A DNA stretch of 64,000 nt from Neiella marina (GCF_002165625.1 NZ_NGNS01000025.1:1-64000), one strand, 5' to 3'; positions 26,044-36,447 are shown, counted from the first letter of the stretch. The notes: generated by a model from the sequence alone, not told the origin. A program made the numbers and translations.

Positions 26044-26403
26044 ATGGACTATGAGTTCTTTATCGACCCCATCGATGGTCGGCCTATTGCGAAAGTTGGT
26101 GAGCCGCAGGGGCCTTTTGGCACTTGGTTAACCGAGGAAGTTGGCGCGAATGTGAGCTTGCTGGAAGCGATTCTGCGACAGCTTGATGAGCCCTTGAGCG
26201 ATTGGCGTCAGCACGGCCGAGAGTGGACCATAGAGCGCGAAGGAGACGCTATTTTGCTGGCGCACCATAGCATGACAACACCTGAGGATATGCCCCTATC
26301 TGGTGAGGAGGGGATTCGCGATGATCATGAAAGCTTATCGGCAGAGGCCGGACCAGAAGATTTTCATAAGTTGGTAACTGCTTGGTTTCAACATATTTCT
26401 TAA
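26044..26403 (+). CDS. yacL: UPF0231 (YacL) family protein
   Basis: The protein has 119 residues. MDYEFFIDPIDGRPIAKV, the FGTWLTEEVG segment, the central EWTIEREGDAI strand and the terminal GPEDFHKLVTAWF match the UPF0231/YacL pattern (MDYEF..., GHWF-NEEV, EDF...). Function unknown. In E. coli yacL follows acnB; here it is about 8 kb away from acnB and divergent from msrP. Acidic, cytoplasmic, no signal peptide. Confidence 0.8.
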   Translation: MDYEFFIDPIDGRPIAKVGEPQGPFGTWLTEEVGANVSLLEAILRQLDEPLSDWRQHGREWTIEREGDAILLAHHSMTTPEDMPLSGEEGIRDDHESLSAEAGPEDFHKLVTAWFQHIS

Positions 26404-26502
26404 TGATTTTTGAGGCAACTTTGGCGGCCTCATATTCCCTCCTGCACGATCTTAGTGCTGGCATGACAATAAATGTGATTGCTCCCCATTGCTGATCTTT
26501 TT

Positions 26503-26532
26503 TGGTGCGCACCATGGGATCAATCTGGTGCA
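26503..26532. promoter_or_regulatory. possible NtrC enhancer half-sites
   Basis: TGGTGCGCACCA (26503-26514) and TGGTGCA (26526-26532) contain the GCACCA/TGGTGC half-site of NtrC, 75-105 bp upstream of the sigma-54 element. The spacing between halves is not the canonical one, so confidence is low. Confidence 0.35.
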
Positions 26533-26606
26533 TTAGCCCATATTTAAATCTCGCTACTCTTCGTTTTTTTAGCTAACTCAATGAATAATATGGATTTGTT
26601 TCATTG

Positions 26607-27004
<398 letters not shown>

Positions 27005-27041
27005 GGCCTGCAGTCAAGTCTGACTATTCCGGGAGAAAATA

Positions 27042-28322
27042 ATGGACAACTTGAATCATATTTTTGAATTGCAGTATGCAATTGACACTTTTTACTTTCT
27101 AATCTGTGGTGCACTGGTTTGGTGGATGGCAGCTGGCTTCGCCATGCTTGAAGCTGGTCTGGTTCGCTCTAAGAACACCACTGAAATTCTGACCAAAAAC
27201 GTCGCACTGTTCGCGATCGCTTGTACCATGTACCTGATCTGTGGTTATCAGTTCATGTATGACGGTGGTTACTTCCTGTCTGGCGTAACAACTGTTGCAG
27301 GTATGGATGATGCTGCTGTTGCTGCTGTTCTAGCCTCTTCTCATGAGTCTGGTTTTGGCGACATGGGCGAATATGCCGGTGCTTCTGACTTCTACTTCCA
27401 GGTAGTATTCGTTGCAACATGTATGTCGATCGTCTCTGGTGCGGTTGCTGAGCGTATGAAACTGTTTGCTTTCTTAGCATTCGCTGTTGTGATGACTGGT
27501 TTCATCTACCCAATCGAAGGTGGCTGGACTTGGGGTGGCAAATCAGTATTCGGTCTATACGAACTGAGCTTCTCTGACTATGCCGGTTCAGGTATTGTTC
27601 ACTTGGCTGGTGCTGCTGCTGCTTTGGCTGGCGTATTGCTGCTTGGCGCTCGTAAAGGCAAATACGGTCCTAACGGTGAAGTTCGCGCGATTCCAGGTGC
27701 AAACCTGCCATTGGCTGCGCTAGGTACTTTCATCTTGTGGATGGGTTGGTTCGGTTTCAACGGTGGTTCTACTCTGAAATTGGGTGGTATCGCGGTAGCT
27801 AACGAAGTTGCAAACGTATTCCTGAACACCAATGCTGCGGCTGCTGGTGGTGCGATTGCTGCCTTGATCGTTGCTAAGATCCTGTTCAAGAAAGCTGATT
27901 TGACCATGATTCTGAACGGCGCATTGGCTGGTCTGGTTGCTATTACTGCAGAGCCTGCTGACCCAACACCATTGCTGTCTACGCTGATTGGTGCTGCTGG
28001 TGGTGCTTTGGTTGTATTCTCAATCATCACTCTTGATAAGCTGAAAATTGATGATCCAGTTGGTGCTATCTCTGTTCACGGTGTTGTTGGTATCTGGGGT
28101 ATCTTCGCGGTACTGCTGTCTGACGCCGATGCGACCTTCATGGGCCAATTGGTTGGCACGCTGACTATCTTCGTATGGGTATTCGTAACTAGCTTGATTG
28201 TTTGGTCAATCATCAAAGCGGTTATGGGCATCCGTGTTACCGAAGAAGAAGAATATGCTGGTACAGACGTTACCGATTGTGGTTTGGAAGCCTACCCAGA
28301 GTTTGGTGTAAGCAACAAATAA
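27042..28322 (+). CDS. amtB: ammonium transporter AmtB
   Basis: This 426-residue inner-membrane channel protein has about 11 transmembrane helices and conducts ammonium. Characteristic stretches are MLEAGLVRSKNTTEILTKN near the N-terminus, VVMTGFIYPIEGGWTWGG, DYAGSGIVHLAGA with the pore histidine region, WMGWFGFNGGS and DDPVGAISVHGVVGIWG. The sequence starts directly with the first membrane segment, without an obvious cleavable signal. It is co-transcribed with glnK and followed by a strong terminator. Confidence 0.96.
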   Translation: MDNLNHIFELQYAIDTFYFLICGALVWWMAAGFAMLEAGLVRSKNTTEILTKNVALFAIACTMYLICGYQFMYDGGYFLSGVTTVAGMDDAAVAAVLASSHESGFGDMGEYAGASDFYFQVVFVATCMSIVSGAVAERMKLFAFLAFAVVMTGFIYPIEGGWTWGGKSVFGLYELSFSDYAGSGIVHLAGAAAALAGVLLLGARKGKYGPNGEVRAIPGANLPLAALGTFILWMGWFGFNGGSTLKLGGIAVANEVANVFLNTNAAAAGGAIAALIVAKILFKKADLTMILNGALAGLVAITAEPADPTPLLSTLIGAAGGALVVFSIITLDKLKIDDPVGAISVHGVVGIWGIFAVLLSDADATFMGQLVGTLTIFVWVFVTSLIVWSIIKAVMGIRVTEEEEYAGTDVTDCGLEAYPEFGVSNK

Positions 28323-28342
28323 TCACGATAACTAATCAAACT

Positions 28343-28372
28343 AAAAACCGGAGCCTAGTGCTCCGGTTTTTT
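28343..28372 (+). terminator. rho-independent terminator of glnK-amtB
   Basis: The stem AAAAACCGGAGC/GCTCCGGTTTTT with loop CTAGT is followed by more T, 20 bp after amtB. Confidence 0.9.
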
Positions 28373-28433
28373 ATGCAGTTTTTATAGCGATTAAGACTAA
28401 GGTCTAAATTGTATCCTCGCTACAATTTGCGCA

Positions 28434-28901
28434 CTATGCGCTGTAGCCAAACAAGTTGCGCACTGAATTGATTGTTGATTCAACGCCCGCAGCTTTGGTC
28501 GGGGTAATGAAGATGGTATCATCGCCTGCGATTGTGCCCAGAATACCCTCGGCTTTGCCGATCGAGTCAAGCAATCTAGCAATAAGCTGTGCTGCACCAG
28601 GGCTGGTGCGGATGACAATCATAAAGTCGTTGTGATCAATGTCGATCACTAGATTTTTTAACGGGCTCGAGGTAGTTGGAACGCCTAGTTCAGCGGGCAG
28701 GCAATAAACCATTTCTTGTTTTGCATTGCGGGTTCGGACGGCTCCGAACTTAGACAGCATGCGCGAAACTTTGGATTGGTTTACATTGCTAAAGCCTTGA
28801 TCTTTTAGAGCGTTAACTATCTCTCCTTGTGAGCCGAATCGCTCTTGTTTGAGTAGATTATGAAATGCTTTGATTAAAGCATCTTGCTGGCTGGATTGCA
28901 T
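28434..28901 (-). CDS. argR: arginine repressor ArgR
   Basis: This 155-residue hexameric regulator represses arginine biosynthesis when arginine is bound. The N-terminal winged helix-turn-helix contains [18 protein letters not shown] and [17 protein letters not shown]. The C-terminal oligomerisation and arginine-binding domain ends with [13 protein letters not shown]. It is divergent from mdh, as in E. coli, and the shared region has two ARG-box-like palindromes, which suggests autoregulation. Confidence 0.95.
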   Translation of the reverse strand: MQSSQQDALIKAFHNLLKQERFGSQGEIVNALKDQGFSNVNQSKVSRMLSKFGAVRTRNAKQEMVYCLPAELGVPTTSSPLKNLVIDIDHNDFMIVIRTSPGAAQLIARLLDSIGKAEGILGTIAGDDTIFITPTKAAGVESTINSVRNLFGYSA

Positions 28902-28933
28902 AACTGACCCCTAATTTGTTATGCAGTCATTGT

Positions 28934-28965
28934 GCATAAATTTGCAAATATGGGCAAATTTATGC
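28934..28965. promoter_or_regulatory. tandem ARG boxes between argR and mdh
   Basis: GCATAAATTTGC and its exact inverse GCAAATTTATGC are 20 bp apart centre to centre. Each resembles half of an ARG box (TGAAT-like arms around an AT core), and the spacing is close to the 21 bp seen between paired E. coli boxes. They lie 33 bp upstream of argR. Confidence 0.65.
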
Positions 28966-29142
28966 GGCCCTGATTGTCCATTATGTGTGTTGCATTTGCT
29001 TTACGACTTGATATCGCGTGGTAATGAGTAGAACCGTGCTTTGATTTCGCACAACTTATTTACCCGTTTTTGGGTGCAGGCTATTGTAAGCATGGAATAA
29101 AAATACCCTACACAATCTAAAATCCTAATTAGGAGAATAATT

Positions 29143-30078
29143 ATGAAAGTTGCTGTACTTGGCGCCGCAGGCGGAATCGGTCAAGCGCTGTCCCTTCTGC
29201 TAAAAACCCAATTACCAGCAGGCACTGATCTTGCCCTGTACGATATTGCACCGGTTACTCCTGGCGTAGCCAAAGATCTCAGCCATATCCCAACGGCTGT
29301 ATCGATTGAAGGTTATGGCAAAGACGATTTAGGTAAAGCCCTTGAAGGTGCTGATATTGTTCTTATCCCTGCTGGTGTGCCACGTAAACCAGGTATGGAC
29401 CGCGCTGATTTGTTTAATGTTAATGCCGGTGTCGTCAAACACTTGGCTGAGCAAATTGCAGATGTTTGTCCGTCAGCTTGCGTTGGTATCATTACTAACC
29501 CAGTTAACACTACTGTTGCGATTGCAGCAGAAGTATTCAAAGCCAAAGGCTGCTATGACAAAAACAAACTGTTTGGTGTCACTACTTTGGATGTGATTCG
29601 TGCCGAAACATTCATTGCTGAAGCCAAAGGTTTGAACCCTGAAGATGTCAACATTAATGTTATTGGCGGCCACAGCGGCGTGACCATTCTGCCACTGTTG
29701 AGCCAGTTGGGCTTGGACTTCTCTGATGACGAGATCGCGGCCATGACTCATCGTATTCAAAATGCTGGTACCGAAGTGGTTGAAGCCAAAGCCGGTGGCG
29801 GTTCTGCAACTTTATCAATGGGACAAGCGGCGGCTCGTTTCTGCTTGAGCTTGGTGAAAGCGCTGAACGGTGAAGAAGGTGTAGTTGAGTGCACTTATGT
29901 TGATGGTGGCTCAGAGCACGCGACGTTGTTTGCTCAGCCTGTGAAATTAGGCAAGGGTGGTGTTGAAGAAATCTTGTCTTATGGCGAGATCAGCGCCTAC
30001 GAAAAAGCCGCTCTGGACGGCATGCTCGATACCTTGAAGGGTGATATTGCCAAGGGTGTTGAGTTTGTAAACGGCTAA
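29143..30078 (+). CDS. mdh: malate dehydrogenase
   Basis: This 311-residue cytoplasmic NAD-dependent enzyme oxidises malate to oxaloacetate in the TCA cycle. The nucleotide-binding motif is [14 protein letters not shown] at the N-terminus. Substrate-binding arginines lie in [16 protein letters not shown], and the catalytic His is in [16 protein letters not shown]. Length equals that of the E. coli-type enzyme (312). AGGAG precedes the ATG. Confidence 0.97.
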   Translation: MKVAVLGAAGGIGQALSLLLKTQLPAGTDLALYDIAPVTPGVAKDLSHIPTAVSIEGYGKDDLGKALEGADIVLIPAGVPRKPGMDRADLFNVNAGVVKHLAEQIADVCPSACVGIITNPVNTTVAIAAEVFKAKGCYDKNKLFGVTTLDVIRAETFIAEAKGLNPEDVNINVIGGHSGVTILPLLSQLGLDFSDDEIAAMTHRIQNAGTEVVEAKAGGGSATLSMGQAAARFCLSLVKALNGEEGVVECTYVDGGSEHATLFAQPVKLGKGGVEEILSYGEISAYEKAALDGMLDTLKGDIAKGVEFVNG

Positions 30079-30094
30079 GCTTCAACAGCTGAGC

Positions 30095-30120
30095 AAAAAG
30101 CGAGCTTCGGCTCGCTTTTT
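30095..30120 (+). terminator. rho-independent terminator of mdh
   Basis: The stem AAAAAGCGAGC/GCTCGCTTTTT with the stable TTCG loop is followed by a T run, 17 bp after the stop. Confidence 0.92.
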
Positions 30121-30542
30121 TCGTTTTTGCACCATCACTTTTTGACTTTGACTCATCACTTACCCTAGCGGAGTCATCAATCTAATCAGCCATCAAGGAT
30201 AGCTTTTTGCTATCTGTTTACGTTATCAAAATTAAATCTAGTTCCCTTTCGTTAGTGTTGATAAAAGCGCGTTAAAATAGCATGTTAATTTAATGTGATC
30301 GGTAACATTTTTGAGTCGTTTGTCACAATTGCAAGACCCATCAATCAGATTGGTCACATTTTGCTCTGGCATTGCTCGGCAATGAGAATGACTTTAGGAA
30401 TGATTGCCATCTTGCTGATTCTCTGCCCGTATTCAACGGCGCAATGATCAGCGAATTCGTCCAAACGCCAACTAAAAAGTAAAAACACTAAGGCTCGGAC
30501 GTGGTTAATACATAGCTGATTTGCTATCGGCTGGAGGGAATT
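30121..30542. other. intergenic region upstream of the third giant protein gene
   Basis: About 420 bp contain the LacI-family-like site at 30292-30309 and a degenerate half-copy, GATTGGTCACATTTT, at 30348-30362. A Shine-Dalgarno GGAGG precedes the ATG at 30543. No gene is seen. Confidence 0.6.
30292..30309. promoter_or_regulatory. putative LacI-family operator (site C) upstream of giant protein 3
   Basis: The core ATGTGATCGGTAACAT differs at one of 16 positions from the reverse complement of site B (644-665) and has the same TTTT flank and central CG. It lies about 233 bp before the start codon, further than in gene 1, so the promoter is probably well upstream of the gene. Confidence 0.6.
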
Positions 30543-33500
30543 ATGAAATCAAGCAAGCAAGCTCACAACGCTGCGCTGCTGTCTGCAATCATGAGCGTCA
30601 CAATTAGTGGTGGTGCAATGGCTGCCGGTAAGCCGGCAGTACCGCAAGATGGCCAACGCATGTTTCTGCTCGGTCAAGACCAAGTGTCCATTGAAGAGTA
30701 CATGGCGGACGCTACATTACCTAGACCATACGGCTTTACCGCCTACACCACGCTGACGCGCGGCGCCACCGAACCAACCACCGACTATTGCTTCAAAGGT
30801 CTTGATGGTCTTAAAAACATCGATAACTACAACAGTTATACAGCTGCTGGATGTAGTGATTCAGAGCGCCGCAATCAATGGGGCTCTGGGATTCAAAATG
30901 CGCAGTGGATTATTGAAACCTATCAGCCGGAAGTGGTGGCGCTGGGAATGTTTTGCCCAGGCAATGATCAAGCCGCTGGTCTCGCTCAAAGCGGTACTCA
31001 CGATGATCTACTGACCGAATTAGCTGACTTCTTCAAGTTACATCAAGACACCAGTTTCTTTTTGCGCACTTGCTATGAATTCAATGGCGATGCCCATGGT
31101 TTAAGCGACAGTTCATTCCGAACAATCTACAAATACGTCAAAGATTATCTCGATGGCCAAGGCGTCACCAATGTCGCTCATGTTTGGCAATCGGATGCTT
31201 ACCACGGAACAGGGCGAACCACCAATCAAGCATTAGGTGAGCAGGAGCAAGGTTATTGGCCGGGTAAAAGCTATGTCGATTGGGTTGGCGTATCGCAGTT
31301 CAACAGTGACATTTTAGAAGAAGCCGAAATTGCCGAAGTAGAGGGCTTGCCGCTATTTATTGCTGAGGTGACGCCGCATGGTGATTTGGGTGTTCAGTAC
31401 GACTACAAACTGCCATTTGGAACCAGTCGTAACGAAGCTCAAGGCACGTCAAACCCGGTTCGGGTAATTAACGATTTGGTGTGGTGGGATCAAAAAGAAG
31501 CTGAGATTGTTCGCAATGTCACTAAGGCTTGGCACTACATCAATGCCGATTGGACAGCGCAACCACAATGGGAAAGTGCTGCCGACCAAGCTGGCGCCAA
31601 CTTCTTTAAGTACACCGATTCTCGCATTCAGCAAAGCCCAGAGATCAAAGCTCATTTCATCGATTTTGTTTCTCAATCTCGCGGCTTCCTGTTAGCCGGT
31701 GATGGCGTACCGACAGATCCAACAGACCCAACCGATCCGACGGACCCAACCGATCCAGTGACACCGGTAACCACCACAGTTGAAGCTGAATCCGGCATCT
31801 TAGCTGGTGATGCTCAAATCTATGACGATGGCGCTGCTCAAGGCGGTCAAGGTGTGGCGTACATTTACACACCTAACTCTGGTGTGACGTTTGCCAATGC
31901 ACCGCAAGCGGATCAACTGACACTGCATTTTGCATCGATGAATTCCGGCACTATTTCGGTATACGTTGATGGAGTTGATAACAACGTCAGCTTTTCTGGT
32001 ACTGGTGGATGGGGTGGCAGCTACTCCGCTGTTTCTGTCGATTTAGCGATTCCGCAAGGTGCAGACGTTAAAGTTCAGTTTGATAGTGGTGATGCGGCGT
32101 TGAATTTGGATTACGTCACTTTCAGTTTGGCAGCCGATCCAACCAATCCGACCGAGCCAACGGACCCAACTGAACCGACTGATCCAACTGATCCAACGGA
32201 CCCGACCAATCCGGCTGATCCTACCGATCCAACGGACCCAGCTCAGCCAGCCGAAGACTTTGGTGTTGCCTACGTCGATGACAACACCATGCGGGTTTAT
32301 CACGTTGATCAGGGCTGGACTGCCAGCTGGCATTATTTGTGTGTCAATTCCGACTGCCGCGCTGGTGAACGTTCGGGTGGTTTGTTCTATCGCGATGTTC
32401 CTGCCACTTTGGGAACAACCTATGATCTTGAATTCAAAGTTCAGGATGACGTAGTCAGTCAATTTATCGCCAACGATTCAGTGACTTTCACCGCAAACAG
32501 TGGCACGCCGACGGACCCAACGGATCCAACTAATCCGACTGATCCGACGGACCCAACTGATCCGACCGATCCAACCGACCCGACGGATCCAACTAATCCA
32601 ACGGACCCAACCGACCCGACGGACCCAACTATTCCGACCGATCCTACTGACCCAGCGCAACCTGCTGCTGATTTTGGTCTTGCCTACGTCGATGACAACA
32701 CCATGCGCATCTATCATGTCGATGGTGGCTGGACTGCCAGCTGGCACTACCTGTGTGTCAACTCCGACTGTCGTTCCGGTGAGCGCGCCAATGGTATGTT
32801 CTATCGCGATCTCCCTGGCGTGTTGGGTACTACCTATGACATCGAGTTCAAAGTGCAGGATGATGTTCTCAGCCAGTTTATTGTCAATGGTAGCGAGACG
32901 TTTACCGCCGACTCTGGAACACCAACCGATCCGGCCGACCCAACTGATCCTACCGACCCTACTGATCCGACAGACCCAACCGATCCAACTGATCCGGTTG
33001 ACCCTGTCACATCCGATACTGTTGTGGTCGTTAGCGATGTTAACTTGGGGAATTACTTAGTCGCCGGTAACGGTGCGCAGCAGGCCGGGTTTACGCTTTA
33101 CACCTTTGATACCGATAACGGTGGAGCTAGCCAGTGTAGTGGCGGTTGTGCCGACGTTTGGCCGCCGTATACCGTTGCTTCTGTCGACGAGCTAAAAGCG
33201 CCATTTGGCGTTAACTTGGCTACGCGCACTCGCACTGATGGTAGTTTGCAGGTCACCCTTGATGGTGAAAACTTGTACTTCTTTGCCAACGACGCCAATG
33301 CTGGCGATACCAACGGCCAAGGTGTTAATGGTGTTTGGTGGGTAGCCGATGTACCGACGCCTGATTTTGCTGATACCACTTGGCAAAATGCGGCCTTGCC
33401 GATGTGTTCGGATTTGTATAGCAACAACATTCCGACTTTTGGTTATCACACTTACATTAATGGCACCGACTTAGTGTTCCGGGCTGGCAACCTGTTTGCT

Positions 33501-35207
33501 TCTGAAGTCTGGGGTGATGGTTTGCGAGCGGTGTTCTTCCGCACTAATCCGGCCAGTGGCCAAATGGATCACATTGGTACGGTTGCAGGTAGCCGTAATG
33601 GCGACTCAGCAACCTTGAGCATTCCTGCACCGTATCTTGAAGGTGAGGTGAGCTACTACGTGTCGTATGAGCGTTTCTTTACCCCAATGGCCGAACCGGG
33701 CAAAACCGGCAACGCATTGGAGTATGCTGATTCAGCTTTGTATGCGTTAAACCGTCCTGAAGGGTGTGTTGCTGGCAATTGGGCCAGCGCTGATGTTGAA
33801 GCGTTTGCAGGCTGGACTCGTCGTCAGCATCCACAAGGCGTGTTCAACGATCACAATGTGTTTGCCAAGAGTACCAGTTCGATTCAAAACTCGGCCACCC
33901 ACTTTATGAATGTGCCGCGTTTTGTCGTCACTGTTGCGCAAGACCAAGCCGGTCAAGATCTGATCTTCAATGTGGTGTTCACCTATGAAGCTGAATCGCC
34001 ATTCCAAGAAAGTATGGAGATTATTTTCTCGGGTATTGAAGGCAAAGGTGCTCGAGCTGGTGATGGTAGCCCATTGCACAGTTACAGCTTCCGCTGTGAT
34101 CAAATCGGTCCAAATGAAGCCAACTGTAATGCCGGACAGGTTTTCTCGTATGGTCAGAATGTTGACTGGGAACTGCGAGTACAACCGGTTGGTGGCGCTG
34201 GCGCGAACCTCTATTCACAGATGTTCTACTATGTACCGGGCCATGGTTGGGCGAAAGAATCCGTCGACCCCCGCGCATTGCTTGGCGGCTACGCTAGCAT
34301 TGATGCCCACGGCGCCACTGTCTACGAACGTGCCGCTGCGTTCATGCAGCATCAGCACACCGATAGCTTGACGGTGGTTCGCGACTTCGTGCGTCAGCAC
34401 CAAGACTTGCGCGAGCCAATTGGTACGCCGGTTCATGGCGCCGAATTCGACACCTGTGAATCTTGCCATATTAACGATGGTCGCAGTGATGCCGTGTTCA
34501 CCTTGCCTGATGGCTCGCAGCGCATAGCGCCGCCATTGATTGGGTTAGGGCTGTTGGAAAACGTGGTCGATTTCCCCGGCAAAGTTGGCTTTGGTTGGGA
34601 AGGCAATCGAGCGAGTGTTGAAGAAGCGGTACGCTTTGCTTTGGATGCCGATTTTGCGGTACCAAATCCTGACAACACACTCGTTGATAAGCTAACCAAC
34701 TACAGTCAATTCGTTGGCGTGCCACAGCGTGATAAAAGCACCATGTTTGAGCCTTCGGTGATTGCCGGTGAGCAGTTATTCAAAGGTCAGATGCAATGCG
34801 CATCTTGTCACCAAGAGCAACTGCAGCTGAAAAGCGGTGATGTGATCCGTCCGTACACCGACATGAAGGCTCATGATATGGGCGATGGTATCTTCCGTAC
34901 TGCGCCATTGTGGGGTATTGGCCGAGCTGCCAATGTGGTGTTGGTCAGCATGGAAGCAGATACTGGTATGGGCTTTAACAATGCCGAAGCACCGGGCTTA
35001 GCGCAGCGGACACTGGGTGCCGATGAACAAGCATTGCGTCAACTGGGTGATGACAACAATGCGCTGTTTATGCACGACGGTCGTGCACAAGGTTTGGATG
35101 CAGCGGTTCGAGCCCATGGCGGTGCCGCCAGTGCCGCTCGTGACGCCTACATTGGCTCTAGCGCGCAAGAGCGAGAAGACTTACTGAACTTCCTTCGTTC
35201 GCTGTAA
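30543..35207 (+). CDS. secreted GH26-like hydrolase / CBM / di-haem cytochrome c fusion protein (giant protein 3)
   Basis: This is a 1554-residue paralogue of the proteins at 693 and 5731. It has a signal peptide (about 1-27, AMA-AG) and a GH26-like domain (about 30-380) with putative acid/base E179 (CYEFNG) and nucleophile E275 (AEVTP). The two Glu are 96 residues apart, against 97 in protein 1. A PTDP linker, a CBM6/35-like domain (about 410-529), two copies of the two-cysteine module (573-650 and 709-790, YLCVNSDC) and a Lipoprotein_15/COG4315-like domain (about 823-938) follow. The protein ends with a diverged form of the unrecognised domain and a DHOR/DUF1111 domain with haem motifs CESCH (C1305) and CASCH (C1419). 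I infer a secreted, haem-loaded polysaccharide-active protein controlled with protein 1. It could instead be a binding and sensing protein if the GH26-like domain is inactive. Confidence 0.8.
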   Translation: MKSSKQAHNAALLSAIMSVTISGGAMAAGKPAVPQDGQRMFLLGQDQVSIEEYMADATLPRPYGFTAYTTLTRGATEPTTDYCFKGLDGLKNIDNYNSYTAAGCSDSERRNQWGSGIQNAQWIIETYQPEVVALGMFCPGNDQAAGLAQSGTHDDLLTELADFFKLHQDTSFFLRTCYEFNGDAHGLSDSSFRTIYKYVKDYLDGQGVTNVAHVWQSDAYHGTGRTTNQALGEQEQGYWPGKSYVDWVGVSQFNSDILEEAEIAEVEGLPLFIAEVTPHGDLGVQYDYKLPFGTSRNEAQGTSNPVRVINDLVWWDQKEAEIVRNVTKAWHYINADWTAQPQWESAADQAGANFFKYTDSRIQQSPEIKAHFIDFVSQSRGFLLAGDGVPTDPTDPTDPTDPTDPVTPVTTTVEAESGILAGDAQIYDDGAAQGGQGVAYIYTPNSGVTFANAPQADQLTLHFASMNSGTISVYVDGVDNNVSFSGTGGWGGSYSAVSVDLAIPQGADVKVQFDSGDAALNLDYVTFSLAADPTNPTEPTDPTEPTDPTDPTDPTNPADPTDPTDPAQPAEDFGVAYVDDNTMRVYHVDQGWTASWHYLCVNSDCRAGERSGGLFYRDVPATLGTTYDLEFKVQDDVVSQFIANDSVTFTANSGTPTDPTDPTNPTDPTDPTDPTDPTDPTDPTNPTDPTDPTDPTIPTDPTDPAQPAADFGLAYVDDNTMRIYHVDGGWTASWHYLCVNSDCRSGERANGMFYRDLPGVLGTTYDIEFKVQDDVLSQFIVNGSETFTADSGTPTDPADPTDPTDPTDPTDPTDPTDPVDPVTSDTVVVVSDVNLGNYLVAGNGAQQAGFTLYTFDTDNGGASQCSGGCADVWPPYTVASVDELKAPFGVNLATRTRTDGSLQVTLDGENLYFFANDANAGDTNGQGVNGVWWVADVPTPDFADTTWQNAALPMCSDLYSNNIPTFGYHTYINGTDLVFRAGNLFASEVWGDGLRAVFFRTNPASGQMDHIGTVAGSRNGDSATLSIPAPYLEGEVSYYVSYERFFTPMAEPGKTGNALEYADSALYALNRPEGCVAGNWASADVEAFAGWTRRQHPQGVFNDHNVFAKSTSSIQNSATHFMNVPRFVVTVAQDQAGQDLIFNVVFTYEAESPFQESMEIIFSGIEGKGARAGDGSPLHSYSFRCDQIGPNEANCNAGQVFSYGQNVDWELRVQPVGGAGANLYSQMFYYVPGHGWAKESVDPRALLGGYASIDAHGATVYERAAAFMQHQHTDSLTVVRDFVRQHQDLREPIGTPVHGAEFDTCESCHINDGRSDAVFTLPDGSQRIAPPLIGLGLLENVVDFPGKVGFGWEGNRASVEEAVRFALDADFAVPNPDNTLVDKLTNYSQFVGVPQRDKSTMFEPSVIAGEQLFKGQMQCASCHQEQLQLKSGDVIRPYTDMKAHDMGDGIFRTAPLWGIGRAANVVLVSMEADTGMGFNNAEAPGLAQRTLGADEQALRQLGDDNNALFMHDGRAQGLDAAVRAHGGAASAARDAYIGSSAQEREDLLNFLRSL
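32131..32250 (+). repeat. coding repeat, Pro-Thr-Asp-Pro linker in giant protein 3
   Basis: Tandem nine-base units encode TDP (with some TEP, TNP and ADP) between the CBM and the first two-cysteine module. Similar runs occur at about 31711-31767 and 32917-33009. Confidence 0.85.
32508..32661 (+). repeat. coding repeat, Thr-Asp-Pro linker between the two duplicated modules
   Basis: The longest TDP run in this gene (residues about 656-706) separates the two near-identical two-cysteine modules. Linker plus module form a larger duplicated unit at both protein and DNA level. Confidence 0.85.
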
Positions 35208-35224
35208 GCAAGCGCTCGACAGTA

Positions 35225-35250
35225 AAAAGCCGGTCATTTGACCGGCTTTT
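35225..35250 (+). terminator. rho-independent terminator after giant protein 3
   Basis: The 12-bp stem AAAAGCCGGTCA/TGACCGGCTTTT with a two-base loop starts 18 bp after the stop. A second T run follows. Confidence 0.9.
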
Positions 35251-35309
35251 GTGTTTTTTCATGCAACTAAGTGAATGTAGCTCAGTGAACGAAGCTTGGT
35301 GAAAGCAGC

Positions 35310-36281
35310 CTAGTGATCGCGTTCGACGGCGATGTTAGCCAAACCAATCAAGGCTTGTTTAAAGTCTGATTCGGGGATGGCCGCTAGTGCGTCAATCGCT
35401 TTATCTGCCTCTTGCTCAGCCTTTTGGCGGGCATAGTCCAACGAGCCGACACGGGCCATGGTGGCTTGAATGGTTGCCAAGTGGGGCAAGCCATTGGCGT
35501 TGATAATGGCATCTTTTATTAATGCCGCTTCTTGTTCATTACCGTGGTGCATGGCGTGAAGCAACGGTAGGGTTGGTTTGCCCTCTGCCAAATCGTCACC
35601 TGCGTTCTTACCCATGGTGTCGGCATCAGCGGTGTAATCCAAGACATCGTCAATTAACTGGAAAGCGGTGCCTAAGTGCTTACCGTAATCGAGCATGGCT
35701 TGCTCGATGGTTGGATCTTGGTCTGTTATTACTGCCGCTAAGCGTGTTGCTGCTTCAAATAGTTTGGCGGTTTTGCAGTAAATCACTTCGAAGTAGCTGT
35801 CTTCGTCAACCTCGGCATCATTGACGTTCATTAGTTGCAGTACTTCGCCCTCAGCAATCCGATTAGTGGCATCAGACAAAATGTCCATGACCTTCATGTC
35901 ATCAAACAACACCATCATTTGGAATGCGCGGGTGTAAAGAAAGTCGCCGACCAGTACACTGGCTTGGTTACCAAACAGCGCATTGGCGGTTTCTCGGCCG
36001 CGACGCATGGTCGATTCATCGACCACGTCATCGTGTAACAAGGTGGCTGTGTGGATAAATTCAATTAGAGCGGCTAAGCGGACATGGTGCTCACCCTGGT
36101 AACCCAAAGCTCTGGCAGCCAATACTGTCATTAGCGGCCGCAAGCGCTTGCCGCCACTATTAACGATATAAAAGCCAAGCTGGTTAATCAGAGCGACATC
36201 GGAGGTCAGTTGTTCACCAATGAGTTGGTTAACAGCTTCCATATCGTTCTTTGCGAGTTGTTGAATTTGGTCCAGTGTCAT
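35310..36281 (-). CDS. ispB: octaprenyl diphosphate synthase
   Basis: This 323-residue cytoplasmic prenyltransferase makes the side chain of ubiquinone. The two Asp-rich motifs are DDVVDESTMRRG and the second region DDVLDYTAD, with GGKRLRPLM and GEVLQL also typical. I start at ATG 36281 (MTLDQIQQL), which aligns with E. coli IspB and gives the same length. A GTG-initiated extension to 36305 is possible. The gene is divergent from rplU-rpmA, as in E. coli. Confidence 0.95.
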   Translation of the reverse strand: MTLDQIQQLAKNDMEAVNQLIGEQLTSDVALINQLGFYIVNSGGKRLRPLMTVLAARALGYQGEHHVRLAALIEFIHTATLLHDDVVDESTMRRGRETANALFGNQASVLVGDFLYTRAFQMMVLFDDMKVMDILSDATNRIAEGEVLQLMNVNDAEVDEDSYFEVIYCKTAKLFEAATRLAAVITDQDPTIEQAMLDYGKHLGTAFQLIDDVLDYTADADTMGKNAGDDLAEGKPTLPLLHAMHHGNEQEAALIKDAIINANGLPHLATIQATMARVGSLDYARQKAEQEADKAIDALAAIPESDFKQALIGLANIAVERDH

Positions 36282-36418
36282 CTGAGTTGCCGAAATATGA
36301 ATCACTTAGGTAATAAAAAGCAGAGTGGAGTTTACGCGTAATTGGGCGATTAAAACAGTTAGACCAAGGAATGATTTTTAGCGTGTTTAAAAAATGTACG
36401 CCAGTACCGTTTTCACGG

Positions 36419-36447
36419 TTGTTTTTTGTTTGTGGATCGCGTATATT
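36419..36447 (+). promoter_or_regulatory. sigma-70 promoter of rplU-rpmA
   Basis: TTGTTT and TATATT are separated by exactly 17 bp and end 73 bp before the rplU start. Confidence 0.6.

Noticed and set aside
26503-26532. A full canonical NtrC enhancer
   Set aside because: The GCAC and GTGC halves are 15 bp apart instead of 7, so only half-sites are reported, at low confidence.
30348-30362. Second operator upstream of the third giant gene (GATTGGTCACATTTT)
   Set aside because: Only one half-site resembles sites B and C and the other half is missing, so I mention it only as a degenerate copy.
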